DNA of 64,000 nt from Cheilinus undulatus (lineage: Eukaryota > Chordata > Actinopteri > Labriformes > Labridae): assembly GCF_018320785.1 (NCBI RefSeq), contig NC_054878.1, positions 31,819,523-31,883,522 of the forward strand. The letters run 5' to 3'. How positions within the stretch are numbered: the stretch's first letter is position 1; each line of letters begins with the position of its first letter. The notes beneath the pieces were generated by a model that was not told the origin of the DNA, ran no database searches, and saw only the letters and a program-made list of their open reading frames with translations. The translations under genes were made by a program, and so were the position numbers. Positions 26,232 through 40,500 of this stretch are shown in pieces.

Positions 26232-28400
26232 ATGCTTTCTGCGTTTAGCCAGGCATAAACTGTGTGATTTCAAGCCTATTCTGTTACAGTCGTGGTGGAA
26301 TGTCAGCTCGTACCGTGCGACTGAATTGCATACAACACACGACCAACGTTGCATGATTTATGTGCTCACACTTTACAGTCCGATTGTCGTGCATGGGTGA
26401 AGTCAGGATGGACTGTGATGAAAATCTATGGAGCTTTCTTTGAAGAAGTCTTACGTACCGAGATTGAAGTCCTTTCCAGTCATTATCTTTATTAAAGCAG
26501 GAGTGTGGGAGGCATTAGAAGGTCAATCCTGCTGTGGTCAGGATTATTTTAAATGCTGTCTGGCAGTTTACAAAGAACAAAATACCTTAAAGTTGAGGAC
26601 TGTGCTTGTGGCTCTGCTCTCAGTGTGGGGGTGTCTGGAGTTGTACGACCAAAATATAAAACATGTCGGAAATCCATCTGACTAGTCGAGAGCAACTGAT
26701 CGGGCTGTAGTTGGGTCATGGTCGTCCATTGTATCCCCCTGTACACACGACTGATCAGACTGAAAGTCAGCGACTTCCAAGTGAGTCGTTTGATTCAAAA
26801 TTGGCTGGATCAGATGAAATTCCCACAGTGTACGCCCAACTTTAGAATGTCATAATGGAGGACAAGCTATTTCCCTGTAAGCAGACTTGTTTAGTCAGTT
26901 TTATTAAATTTTTTGTAATCAGGTTTGCAGGTCAGGTTTTTAACTTTTAACTTTTAATATTCTAACCATAACCTTCACCCTTACCCTAGCCCTAAAAGGA
27001 AGTTTAGTCTGATTTTATTTCAAAGTTCAAGTTTTAGAGTGTATTTCCATTCTGAAAGAGACAACTTTTCAGCTGAACGGCCTGTGAGAGTGGCTAGCAG
27101 TTCAAGAGTCAATTTGAGGCTGGCTAAAAAAAAACAGAAAGCTAACTAGGTCCTATATTAAAATGTCCGTTTTGACAGCAGAGGTAAACTTGTCTACAGC
27201 CTGGTTCAACTAAGTAATCTGGAATCAGTACCTCATGTCATCATTTTAAAAAGACTTTAAGAGTGTTGTTTTGTGGTTTTTATTTCAGTAAGGCTAAGAA
27301 TTATGCATGCACTTGCATACATCTGGGTGTGGCTAAATAAAAGACTGGTGAAGTTTGCCAGGAGGCTAAAGGCCTGCCTCAGCTCCACTCCTTTGTCTGT
27401 TTCTCATTTGAATAAAAGTTAGGTGGAGATGGCACTTCCAATATGGCGACCACCATCACTGGGATTTAAAATGACTAAAGAAACCAAGAGCTGGCATCAA
27501 TGTCTTTTTTTAATTAAGAAGTTAAAAATGAATATTGGAACTTTTTAATGAAATGCAGCTATTACTAATGTCCTCTGTAAATCCCATTACTGTTGCTTTT
27601 ATAATATTTAGTGTAGGCAATCATCTAGCCTCAAGATTATCGTGACATGAAATTAAGCGTCATTCTGAGTCATAAAACACAGACAGTGTAAAGACATGCT
27701 CTAAAATTTGGAGATAACAGCATGTAGCAAAAGCAGCAGCTGACCTGGGTTTCAATTCCGCATCATTATGATTCATATTGTTTAGTAGTCATGGGGCAAA
27801 GGTTTTTTCACTCTCCTTAAAGGCCTTTTTGTATATATGGGGCATTTATAGACTCAAGTATTGTCACCTTTGCTCTAAATCCTTTAAAGTGAAGAGTTAC
27901 AGAGTATTGCACTAATTTCTTTTCAATCTGTTGATTTTCTTCACATGCTAAACCCAACCACAAAAAAACATAATAAAATACAAGTATTTGATCTTAACAT
28001 CCCTTTTTCACAACATTTGATAAAAAAAATAAGATGATACAGTTAAAAAAAATTAAAAATGTGAGCTGATTTATCCTTCTGTGTAGTTTTCTTAACTGGA
28101 CTTTGTCCTCTGCCAATATGCAATCAAAGTCAGTGATAGACTCTATGAGCTTTTATATGACATTGATCTGATTATTTTTTAGATGCATGATCATTTTATG
28201 ATCTCCTGATAAGTAAAACCGTCTTATTCTTTTCATTTCTACATTACATTACCTCAAATAACCCTAAAATCTAAAGAATTCAAACCCTAAATACTACAGA
28301 TTATTGGAGCAAAAGACATGAATCCCAGAGTCCATCCCCCACCCAGTGCTGACAGACAAACCTAAGTTTGTGAAACGCTTTAACCTTTGGCCTGCCACAA
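26232..28400. other. Intergenic spacer upstream of apoB copy B
   Basis: About 2.2 kb without a supportable gene. A telomere-like but degenerate CCTAACC/CCCTTACC run is at about 26965-26995. The last few hundred bases before 28400 are the natural place for promoter-proximal control of copy B, but I recognise only the motifs listed under the promoter. Confidence 0.45.
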
Positions 28401-28410
28401 GGACAGCTCA

Positions 28411-28475
28411 GACTTTGGAACCAGGGCAACACATTTGCAAGTAATCACATACAGTAAGACTGCAGGCCTATAAAA
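28411..28475 (+). promoter_or_regulatory. apob: Core promoter of apoB copy B: HNF4-like, C/EBP-like and TATA motifs
   Basis: A TATA box (TATAAAA, 28469-28475) lies 92 nt before the start codon, which predicts transcription start near 28500 and a 5' UTR of about 65 nt. Upstream are CTTTGGAAC (about 28413-28421), resembling an HNF4/DR1 half, and ATTTGCAAG (about 28433-28441), resembling C/EBP. In human APOB the proximal promoter also pairs a CTTTGGACC element with a TTTGCAA element, so liver and gut expression is a reasonable inference. Confidence 0.55.
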
Positions 28476-28566
28476 GACAGGGCAACAAAGCAGGAGAATT
28501 AGTCTTCACAGAAAGAGGAGGACTCTCCCTACCTTAAAGCTTCTTGGAGCTTTACTAAAACCCATC

Positions 28567-31500
28567 ATGGGGGGTACCAAGCTCTGCCTTATGCTGCTTC
28601 TGGGCACATACGCACTAGCCCGTAAGTATTATACATTTTAAGCTTTATTTTAGAGACTTTGTGGAGCTTACATTTGAAACTTTGCAGTTTGGATTTTATA
28701 TGAGAATTTATTCTAAGAAAGGACTGAAGCATTTAATTTTTTATTTCTGTGTTGTTATTTTGATAGTAAGGATATTCCATTTTTTTAATTGTTGACAAAG
28801 AAACACTTCAAGCTAAAAAAGTAAGGATAAAAAAATACTAATAGTTTGATTTTAATTGTAAAAATCCCTGATATATAAATTACATGTTTACATGTTCTTT
28901 GACATGTGTTGTGAAAACCATTTGGCTATTTCAGTGTGGGAAAAAATATTTTTCTGTCTTTTACAGAGCAAGATGTGGCAAATGTTGAGGAACAATCTCC
29001 AGTTTGCCCTTGTAAGTTACCTCTTTGCCTTTGTAGTCTTAAAACTCTTATAAATAGGCAGACAATATTTAACCTAATGCATTTCTTATTCTTTTAAAGA
29101 TCTAATCTTTTATTTAGGCTTTAATTTGAAATAATAAATGCATTTGGCATGAGGCACATGGAAAGCTTTGAAATATTTACTTACTGGACCTTAAGTTATG
29201 GTATTTTTAACTCTTTTTGTGTTGTGTTCACACCGATGCTTTTGTATATCTCTGTCATTGTGCAAAAACCTTGTATCTCCAAAATCATCACTTTTCAGGG
29301 AATAATAATAAAAAAAAACAACTCTGTAGTTATAAATTAATTCAACACTGATGAACAGAGTCAGCATCTTTTTGACACTTTCTATTGCTTGAATATTGGT
29401 TAAAACCTTAATGACAGATGTAAAGGTTTACTAATGGCACTGATTTATGGAAAAAATGATTAAAGCATGAAAAGTGGAGTTACGGGGTTTTGGTGACACC
29501 AGTGCTCTTAAAATGAAGGAAAGATGTGGACCTACTTAAAAGAAGTGCTTCAAGTTTTGTCGACTTAGATTGACATCATTGAATTTGTGAATTTTAATTG
29601 AGAAAAGTGAATTTAATTGCTTATTGAAGCACTTTTAAGTAGGTCTAACACTCAGAATTAGAAATACTGTCTAAATTCCAGGGCAGATTCCATCTGTAGA
29701 GGTGCTCTTTAACACAGTAAAGCTGTTACAAAGGTAGAATTAGCTATAGCAATGTGCCGTAAAATAAGAAATTTAAGTGTAAGCAATAAGTCCTGAAGAG
29801 CTGTATAAGAGGAATAAGAAATGTGCAAAGCTGCAGAGTTTTTAAGAAATAATCTATTTTACAAACTACAGAAAACCAAGTATTAAAAATACTGCACAGG
29901 GTATTGCACATTATATATTTATTTAAAAAATGTGGGTAACTGAATCAAAAGTATTTTTTAGAATATAAAAAATAAATCTTTGAACTGAAAAAGGTGTAAA
30001 GTGTATTGAAAAATCCAGATAACTTATGAAACTAATATTTCAAATGTGTTTCAGGGTCCAAAAGATTCAAGACCTTCAGGCGGTTTGTGTACGACTATGA
30101 AGTCGAGGCTTTTAACGGCGTGCAAGGAGCCACCGAACAGAGGAGCGGCCCCAGAGTTTCCTGCAAAGTATGTCTCACAGCCCTAACGCTAACTAAACAA
30201 AGTCTCGTCATCTCGATTTGATAGAATAGAATATCTAAAAAATTGTGACTTTTTGCTAACAGGTTGAGGTTGAAGTGCCCCAGACCTGCAGCTTCGTTCT
30301 GCGTACAACAGAGTGCTCTCTGAGTGAGATCTTTGACATTGATGATAATGGAAACATGCTGTACCGTCCCGCTGCTGAAGCTGAGGCTTTCAGAGATTCT
30401 ATGGCCAGGTGAGCCACATTATGTTCAAGTAAAAAATATTCTCCATATGAATTCGCCCTGAAGTTTTTTGCTCTAAGATCACAAAAGTGGCTAAAATTAA
30501 GAAAGGTGTCCATGATCTGTTAACAGGAACACCTTGAAGTTCACAGTTGAAGGAGACCTCGACGTCAAACTTTTCCCTGAAGATGATGAGCCTGTCAACA
30601 TCCTGAACATCAAGAGAGGAATCGTATCTGCCCTCATCGTGCCAGTTATGGAAGAGGATAGGAGCAAGAAAATGGTAGCTTCCCGAATGTTTTTTATGGC
30701 TTCGTTTTTGTTTTGTCAGTATTTCCAGCTGTTACAGATCAATTCAGGCCACAGAATGGAATCTCTTTTTCATGCAAAGATAAACAAGTTGCACAATGAG
30801 CAGATAAGCTGCCACAGTCACAGGTGCTAAGTCCTCCTGTAACATCATGTTCTCAGAATGACTATCTTCAGCTGTAGGGCAAAGTCCTAGATAAGTTTAT
30901 CGCTCTAATGACCTCACCTGCTCTTATAACAGGGAGGCAATCTTTTAGATCAATTGATAAGTCAAAGAGGCTGCTGAAGGACAAAAAAACATGTTTACTA
31001 ATGAGGTTATTGCAACTCTGTGTAATAAATCGACTCCAGCATTCACACAAGTAATTATGTTTCTTTTTTTTTGCAGCCCACCGTGCACGGGATCTGCCCC
31101 ACCGACCATACCATCAACGCCAGAGAGGATATTGCCACTATTGTTAACGTCTACAGGGATCTTTCCAAATGTGACATGTTCTTTGCTCGCAGGCAGCACA
31201 CCAGCCCCCTGGCCCTCATCACTGGCATGGTGCGACATTAATACTGTCACTAGCAAAGGCCAAAGGCTGTCAGATTGGATGTGGGATTTTAAAACTGAAA
31301 GTAAACAGTTCTCTTTGTAAGAAGAGGATAATTTGTTTCAGATGACTTTTTAAAAAACAACATTGGTGTAAAACAGCTAATAAAGAGCTGCTCTTTCTTG
31401 ATGTAAACTGATGAGTTACCTTGCAAATTCAGAGGAATTTGTTTTAAGCAGCCTTCTTTACAAGAATTCTCTGTTCTCTTTCTCTCAACAGAACCTTCCT

Positions 31501-34500
31501 CTATCCAAGCTGATCGATAGCACCCAGAGCTGTAACTACAAGTTTGACAACCAGAAAAAGCACATGACCACCGTGACCTGCGCGGAGAAACACATCTTCC
31601 TGCCTCTGTCTTCCGAGTGAGTTTCAAAAAGTTGAAGAATGTAGAAAAAAGATTGGTGAAATAAGCTCTAGCTTTCTTTTACTCCTATTTTTGGTGCTCA
31701 TTTTAATTCATCTCTTACTGATTTTTTTATTCCCACAATGTACAGAAATAATTTTGCACCAATTCCAGTGTTTTTTCTTCTTTTTTGTTGAGGACAGAAA
31801 ATCAACTTCTACTTTCCTATTTTTATAAAAATTGTTTTAAAATAGAGAAACAGATTTACCATTTCTTTACATTTTCTTATTGACGAATTAAAAGTATAAC
31901 GGGCGAAATACTTTTCAATTCCATATGTGCAATATGGAGTTGTTTTAATATCTGTCAACAGTTTAGAGTTTTTTTTTTTTACTTTTTATGATTGATTTTG
32001 GTTATAAGCATGTAATGGTCATAAATTAAAGCTCTTGTGAGGAGCATTAGTTTGTGTTGACACTGGCGCCCCCCGGTGGACAGACCAGTACATGACTTTT
32101 ATTTTCCTACTTTCTATGACTTGTACATTTAAAAGAAGTGGTTTATCCCCCTCTGCTTTCCATGCATCCCTCATCACATATGAAAAAACATATTAGGGAA
32201 GTTTTTGTAACATGCTTATAGTCACTTTAAGTGGCACCTACCCCACCACAGCAGTTTCAGATATTTTAAACAACTTTTTTAACTTCAAGAAATTGAAATC
32301 TAATGGTGCTGCTTGCTTTTTGGGGCTCATACAGAGACATCACCGAGAGTCTTTTTTTGTAACCAGCTTGAAACTCCTCCCGGGAGCTTTAATATCTGTT
32401 TAATTATTTCACAATGCAATTTCCTAATTACTCTTCACTTCCATACAAATAACCGAATTCATGTTATTTGTATTTATGACTAATTTATGTACGTCTATCT
32501 TCATATAGGAAGGAATATGGAATTTTTACATTGTTAAAGCAGACTTTGAATCTGAGGGAGACCTCCAAGATCAACGACAGAATCTTCGACCGTAGTAAGT
32601 GTTCAAGTTGTTAAAATATGTTAGAAATAAAACGTTAAGAGCATGTTGTAATATATTTTTAAGCCTAAAAATATCAGTTTGTTTTCATTTTCTCTTGTTT
32701 CTAATTGTTTGTGATTCATTTTCTTTGCAGATGAGATCAACATCAAGTCCCTGGCCATGGATGTTGCTGATGACAAGCTCCCTGTGCAGACCACCGATGC
32801 CGTCATGTCCATCATGCAGGAGCTGAACACCCTGACCAATGGTGAGACGCGTGCCACTCTCTTCCACAACCTGGTGTCCGAGCTGCGTGGCCTAAATGTC
32901 GACACCGTTGGATCTGCTGCCGTTGAGATGATGGATGTGTCTGGAGCTCTGACCTTCCAAGCTCTGGCTCAGTGCGGCACCCCAGAGTGCACCAGCGCCA
33001 TGCTGAAGGTTCTCAGGACATTTGACCAGGCTGCTCTTGAAGTCGATGCCGCCGTCTACGCCCTGGGACTGCTGTCTAACCCCTCCCGCCTGATGGTGAA
33101 AGACATGCTGGCTATGGCTCAGTACAAGCAGAGCAAACCCATCATGTATGGTCTGAGCAATGCAGTCAGGAAGTAAGTACATATCATCCTTTTAAATCTC
33201 AGCTACAAGTGGTGTTTTTCATACAAATCACTAATCTCACTTTTTTCTTTCTTAGACTGTACCAGGCTGAGGGTGTAACCCCTGAAATCACTGCTGTCTA
33301 TGAGTACATTGCTTCCATTCTGAGCACTGACTGCCCTGGAGAGAAAGATCTGACCTTCCTGACCCTGAGAGTACGTCTCCATCTCTAAAATTTAATCCCT
33401 TCTCACACTTTTATGCAAACTTCCAGCACCATCCATTTTCTTCAGGTAGCCCAGTTCCCTTTTTAAAAATTCTCCTTACCATCCAGGTTGTTGGAAACAT
33501 GGGAGATGCAATGGAGGCTGCTGACCCAACCATCAAGGCTACCCTGCTGAAGTGCATGAGACAGCCTGCAACCACCCTGTCAGTGCAGCTGGCTGCCATC
33601 CAGGCTTTCAGACGCATGTCTGTGACAGATGAGGTACCCAACATCTCCTTTGACAGATCATTATCCTATTCTTGTTATTGTATAGTGCAGTGACAAACAA
33701 TGATCTTTTCTCTCCAGGTTCGCTCTAACCTCCAGAGAGTCAGCCAGTACCCCAAGGGTGCTGTGCAGAAGCGCCTGGCAGCTTACCTGACTCTGATGAG
33801 GAATCCTCAGGACAGCGACATTGAGATGGTGAAGAAGCTGCTGAGACAGGAGCAGAACATGCAGATCAAGTCATTTGTGACCTCCCACATCTACAACATC
33901 ATTACCTCCACCGACGCAGAGACTCAGAAGTAAGAACAGAGCAACTGTCAGCACAAGTAGTGCTAGCTCAAATGAAAATACTCTGCAAATGTAACTACAC
34001 AACTACCAACATTTAGCTGATTTTTCCCTACATTATTAATCCTTTCAGGTTTGGCAGGAAGATTCTGGATGCCTTGGAGGACCCTGAGGTCATCACACAC
34101 AGTGACTACACCACAATGTCTCGCAACTACAAGCTGAGCGGCGTTCAGGGCAACATCATCTTTGATCCCAGCAGCCAGCTGCCAAGGGAGGTGCTGCTTG
34201 AGACTACACTGAAAGCTTTTGGTTTCAACATGGATGTTTGGGAGGTATGAAATACTCTTCTTTAGATTGTCATTTTCCATTGTCTAGAAGCTCAAGCAAA
34301 GAATTTCTATTTATAACAACAGAAAACTGAATGTATTTGACCCAGATTCTGACTGAACTTTCATGTTTTTTTCTCCGACAGTTTGGCATGGAAGGAAAGG
34401 GCTTTGAGCCAACCATTGAAGCTCTGTTTGGACAGAATGGATTCTTCCCCGACACCCTGTCAAAGGCTCTGTACTGGGCTGATGACAAGATGCCACCAAA

Positions 34501-37500
34501 GGTCAAAGAAATCCTGAGGAAATGGGTTCCAATGGAAACAGACAATAATAGGGTAAACTTTAGATGTCATTTCTTTCAATAACAGCCCTTCATTGGAGTC
34601 ATTTCTTTTTCATCTCATTGTGACTAATGCATCTTTTTTTTCCCAAAGGTTCCTGAGAATCTTATGAGAGAGGTCACACGCAACTTCAACAAGCTGGTCA
34701 AGGATCTGCAGAGCCAGGATACCCCAGAGGCCATGGCCTACCTGAGGATCATGGGAGCTGAGATGGGCTTCATCAAAGGCAGTGAACTAAAATTTATTGC
34801 TGATAATGCAATGATGTATGCAGATATCTTCATGAGGATCATTCCTACCAAGGTACTGTTTTGTTCACATGTTTTATATGTATTCAAAGCCTATCCAACA
34901 TTCAGAAGTTTCTTTTGTCCGTCAAAGCGATAGACAGTTAAAAGTGGATTTTGATTCTTTATCAGGTCATGGCTAAGCTGATCTCCAGCACTGAGAATGA
35001 GATCTTCGCCCATTACATCTTCATGGACAACAAGTTCATGATTCCAACAGCATGTGGATTGCCTTTGACATTTGCTCTGTCTGGTACTTTCACTCCTGGT
35101 GCAAAGGGAGGCCTTCGCATGGCTCCAAACATGGTAAATATTTCCTATTTTGTATTTTATTTATACAACTTTGATTCATGTACTCCCTCAAAAAATCCTG
35201 CAAAGCATTATTGAAATATATGACGATAATAAAAGTGCTAAAAATTGGTGTAACAGTTGTTTTTTGGGGTTTTTTTTTTTGAGATGTTATGTGGAGAAGA
35301 AGTGTGTTATAGTTTTCATGATTCTGCACCCTTTTTGATTCTATATGATCTTGTTTGGTTTTACAGAAGGAGCTGGTGTTCTCACCCTCTGTTGGAGTTG
35401 AGTTTGTGACCAAGATGGGAATCCACATCCCTGAATTTGTTGCATCAGGTGTTGAGGTGCACACCAACATGTACCATGAGAGTGCACTCAATGCCAAGAT
35501 CACCATGGAGGAAAACCAGGTCAAGCTTTCCATCCCTGCCCCACAGGGTACCACAAGGTTCTTCACAATCAGGTAACAAAAACACAAAATATGCTTTATA
35601 CATTTCAGTACGTCCAAAAACCACTGTACTGCATAGTACTGCAATTTTAACTGAGTCTGCTCTTTTTCCTCTGTTACAGAAACAAAGTGCAGATTGTGGG
35701 TGGTGGTTTTGCTGCAGAGATCCCAAGCAATGAGGGTGAATCCAGTTGCAAAGTTCTCTTCACTGGAGTCCAGTACTGCACAAGAGCAAGTCGTGCCAAC
35801 ACTCGTGGCAGGACCAATGTTCCTTATTACCCTCTCACTGGAGAGACTAGGTGAGATGTTCTTTGAAATAAAAAAAAAAGATTCTTTTGTCCTCTGTAGT
35901 TTCACTGAAGAAAACAAAAGTAATAGTTAACATAATTTGTTATATCTCTGCATTGTCAATTTGTGATGTTTTAATTTGAAAGACGAGGTTAAAAGAACTG
36001 GGAATAATTTGGGTATATATAATGGATTGTAACTCACTTATTCAACTATTGACAATTGATATTATGCGTCCCCTCAAGTAAGTTGTTGGCCCTGCTTCTT
36101 TACATTCAGTGGTGGTATCATAAGTTGGATTAGTTTCTTTATATTTAGTTATAGGTCATTTAGTGAGGAAACAAAGTAGTTTTAGTTTAGATTTAAAGCC
36201 GACTATCAGTTAAGAGTTCTTTGAAAACCCCTCTGACTTATTTTTTTCCCCACAGTTATGCTGTGCTGATTAAGCCCACTGGCAAGGTTTCTGAGTACAC
36301 AGCCACCATCGCCTATGAACTCCTGAGTGAAGGAAAAGATGGCCGCCAGAAGGTTGACGCTTTGAATATTGCCCTGAGAGCTGAAGGTATGATCCTCTTA
36401 TTCAGGGGAGAAAAATCTAAAGCCATATAGCATCCTTGTTTGTCTTGGGCAACAAATATGAAGTTATGTTTTTTCTTACATTTTGTCCCTAGGTACCGAG
36501 ACCACTGAGGCAACAGCCACCATGAAATACAACAGGAACAGGAATGTCTTCACCACCCAGGTCCAGATCCCCGACTTTGATGTTGAGGCTGGTGTTAAGA
36601 TTGGCATGACTGACAGCAGCGCCAAGGGCAAATCTATCATTTTTGAGATTTCCGACAAGAACGGGCCTCAGATCTCTCTGATTGGCCGTGCCAAGTGAGT
36701 CAACTCAGGCATATTCAAACAATATCATAAGTTACTCAACGTATCTACTGAAATAGTCTTTTAGATGTTTCTTAAGTCTTTGGGCGGGGTTAAGTGATGG
36801 GGGTTGATTAAATCTTTTTTTGACAGGCTTCAGGCCATGGCTGAAGGCATGATGCAGGTTCAGCTTCTGGTCCCCTCACTTCAGACCGATGCTGCCGTTA
36901 CAGCTACAATGAGCAATGCTGACGGACTCACAATGGAGATCAAAAGTGACATGAAACTCCCAGAGACCACCTCTGTTCAGGCTGTCACATTCAAATATGG
37001 TATGTCTGTTTAAAAACATGGTGCTAAAAACTTCATTGATTAAACATTTCAATTAATCTGGATTTTTCCAAGCACGGTATCAAATTAGACATTAAAATAC
37101 TGAATGCTTCTCATCTCAGGTGAAGACCAGGCTGAGGTTATCCTGATGTCCAGCATGAACGCTGATACTAAGATCCTGGTGCCTTACACTGAAGCCCTCC
37201 AGACCTGGCTCATGCAGTTTGTGGAGGATGTCATGGACCAGCAGGTTGTGAAGACCGACATGAAACTGCGTCATATCTTCAACAAGGCAGTTGAGGTAAG
37301 AAACCATAAATCTCTACTCTATTAGCAGGTTTTATGTAGCCTTTCAAACTTAAGCATGGGAAATGTCATGTGTGTTCAATAGGCCAGCAATATCTGGATG
37401 GACAAGATCACAGCGGACGTGCCCTACGTTGAGACCTTGAGGGACAAAATGGCAAATATCGAAATGCCATCCATGCCTTCCATGCCTGAAACCCTGTTCA

Positions 37501-40500
37501 TGGACCTGTAAGTAAACATACTTATAAGAAATACAGCCATATCCTGGTAAAACTGTTGTATATTTAATGTCTAGTTGCTTTAATGTCTTCTCCTTTTTCT
37601 TCCTCTCAACAGTGAAAGCGCAATCAAATACAAGTTCAACGAAGAACGTCTGGCCATCACTTTCCCTCTGCCTCTTGGTGGAAAATCCTCTGAAGAGCTG
37701 ATGATTCCTCCAATGGTCACCTCCCCAGAAATTTCTATGCCTCAGCTGGGCATGGAGGTTGCCTCAAAGGAGATCAGAATCCCCACTTTCACCATCCCTT
37801 CAGAATATGATTTCACTCTGCCTCTGATGGGAATGGTAGAAGTGACCTCCAAGGTCAACAGCAACTACTATAACTGGGAGGCAACTGTGTCTGCTGGTAA
37901 CAACACAGTCGAGTCTCCTAGCTATGTGGCCAAATTCAGCATGAAGGCTGACAGTCCCATTAAGGTTCTCGCCTTTTCAACGGAGGGTAATTTAAACTTT
38001 ACTCTCTCAGTAATTTAAGAATTTTATACATTTTTAAACACAAAAAGCAGATGAATTGTGTACCACATTAATATTTGTATGGTTTTGTCTTACTTACAGG
38101 AATGACTACAATCACAGACACTGCAGAGAAAACCATGAAAATGGCCACTGAAGGCTCCATGGAGCACATGCTCATGAGCACTGGTTTTGGTGTTCTGGAA
38201 ACCATTGCTGTCACAGACAATGTTCTGTCAACTGGAAGGTACAATGTGTACGTTAGATCCCCTGTGGGTCTGGACACTTCCCTGACCGTTACCACCCAGG
38301 TCGTCCTTGCCTCTGATGTGCTCTCTGGAGACATCAACACAGATGGAAGCATTACCATTGGTCCCATGACTGCTAGCACTACCTATCTTCACACCTTCTC
38401 CGTTGAACCAATGAAGAAAGAAGCAAGACTGGAGAGTACACTGCGTGTGACCTCTGAAATCCTGAAGGTAATGAACAAGGTGAAGGCATCATATGCAAAT
38501 GAGGAACTTCTGATCGAGTCCAACACCAACATGAACAGTGAACCCATCAAGCACACCACCAAAATGAGTCTTAACTACAAGGATGTCAAGCTGACTGCCC
38601 AGGCTGATTCTGTGACCAAGGCTGATGAGCGAATGCTTCGTAGCCAGTTTGAGTTCTCTGCCTCTGAAGAACAGGTCATCCTCAGGATAGAAAATCAAGC
38701 TGATGACACTGAGAACCGTGCCTACTCTTTGCTCACTGGGTCCATGACCCCCACTGGTGTGGAGATCAACACCGATGCCTCCCTGAGCATCCTCTCAAGC
38801 CTTGCCTCTCATAAGGCCTCCTTTGCCCTGGACATGAATGGCCTGACCACAAGCTGCACCACAACTGCTCAGTTTAGCCCAATGACCTTTGAGAATGTTT
38901 TCCACGGTGGAGTTGACGCTAATGGTGCCACCATGTCTCTCACCACAAAGGGAGCCATTAAAGATAACACAGCTGAGCTCAATGTTGAAGGAAAGATGGC
39001 AACTTCAGAGGTGTATTTCAATGGCATTCTTAAGGGTAACCTCTTTGACATTAACACCAGAAACAGAGTGAACCTCAGACTGAATGAAGATGGCCTGATC
39101 CTCTCCAACAACATCGTTGGATCTCTCAATGAGATGAGGACCGAAAATACCCACTCACTGGCTCTTACTCTTAGCTCCTTCACACTCAACTCCAAGACTG
39201 ACAACTTCCTCAACACCAAAAACTCCTACATGCATGATATCACAGTTAACATGGAGCGCTTCACCGCCTCTGTTATGGTGAAAAATGACCTGAAGATCAT
39301 GGATGTCAACTTTGTGAATGATGCCCAGTTCAAGGCCAAGCCTTACAACATGGAGCTGACTGGAACAATGATGGGAGTCTTTGCAGAGGAAGAACTCAAG
39401 CATATTTATGAAGTCAAGTTTGTTGACATGGTGCTCTCTGCCAAGTGCAACACTAATGGTAAACTCCTGGGCACACACATGACTCATGCCACTGATATGG
39501 AGATTGCTGGTCTGACCATGAAGTTCAACAATGCAGCCAACTTCAACTCACCATCTCTCCGCCTGGACAGCACAGTCAAAACTGTTGCTGAACCTTTTGC
39601 TCTGAACATCGATGCAGTTCTCACTTCAGATGGTTCAGTGCGTCTGTTTGGAGAGCAGAGCGGTGAGCTGTACAGCAAATTCCTCCTGAAAGCAGAGCCC
39701 ATGCTGTTCACACATTCACTTGAGTGCAGAGCCTCAACAACCCATGATCTGGAAGGCAGACCAAGTATCAAGACCAACATGAACAACAAGTTCAACAGCA
39801 TGCTGAGCTTCCAAGAGCAAAGTGTCAACCTGAAGGTTACAGCTAATGTGAATGAGCACACTTTTGATCAGGAAATGAGCGCCTACAACAACGCAGAGAG
39901 GCTGGGTGTAGAGATGACAGGAGAAGTCACTACCCCTTTCTTCACCGAGGCCAGTGAAAATTATGCCATCTCCGGATTTGTGAAATATGACAAGAACAGC
40001 GAAAGCCACTTCCTCCAGATCCCATTCATTGAGCACCTGCCTGCCTTTTTTGAAAACATGAAAATAACAATGATGGGCCTGATGGACCGAAGCATTGAAA
40101 TGCTGGGCGATATCAACTCCAGGTATGAGATCAGCACAAAGTTCCAGAACAAAGTGTCTGAACTGAAGGAGGTCATTGACAACTTCGACTTCAATCTCTT
40201 TGTCCAAGACCTGAAAAAGTTCCTCACCTCAGTTGAAAACTATTTGACCAATCTGACAGCCAAGTTGCCAACCGAGCAGATTGTGAATGCATTGATGACA
40301 GTGAGGGATGCCATCATGAGCTGGATCAAGCAGTATAACATTCCTCACAAGTTCAATTTGATCTATGCCAAAATTGAAGAGATCCTTTCCAACTATGAGG
40401 TTGAGAAGATGGTTGAAGCTGTCATGGATGAGGTGGTCAAAATTATGAAGCAGTATCAGGTTAGGGAGAAGATCCAGGCTGTGTTTGCTGCTGTAAGGTC

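Noticed and set aside
26965-26995. Interstitial telomere repeat
   Set aside because: Only degenerate CCTAA-like words, no run of exact TTAGGG/CCCTAA units.
35090-35917. Open frame of 275 codons on the - strand
   Set aside because: It is antisense to apoB copy B exons and introns and shows no family resemblance.
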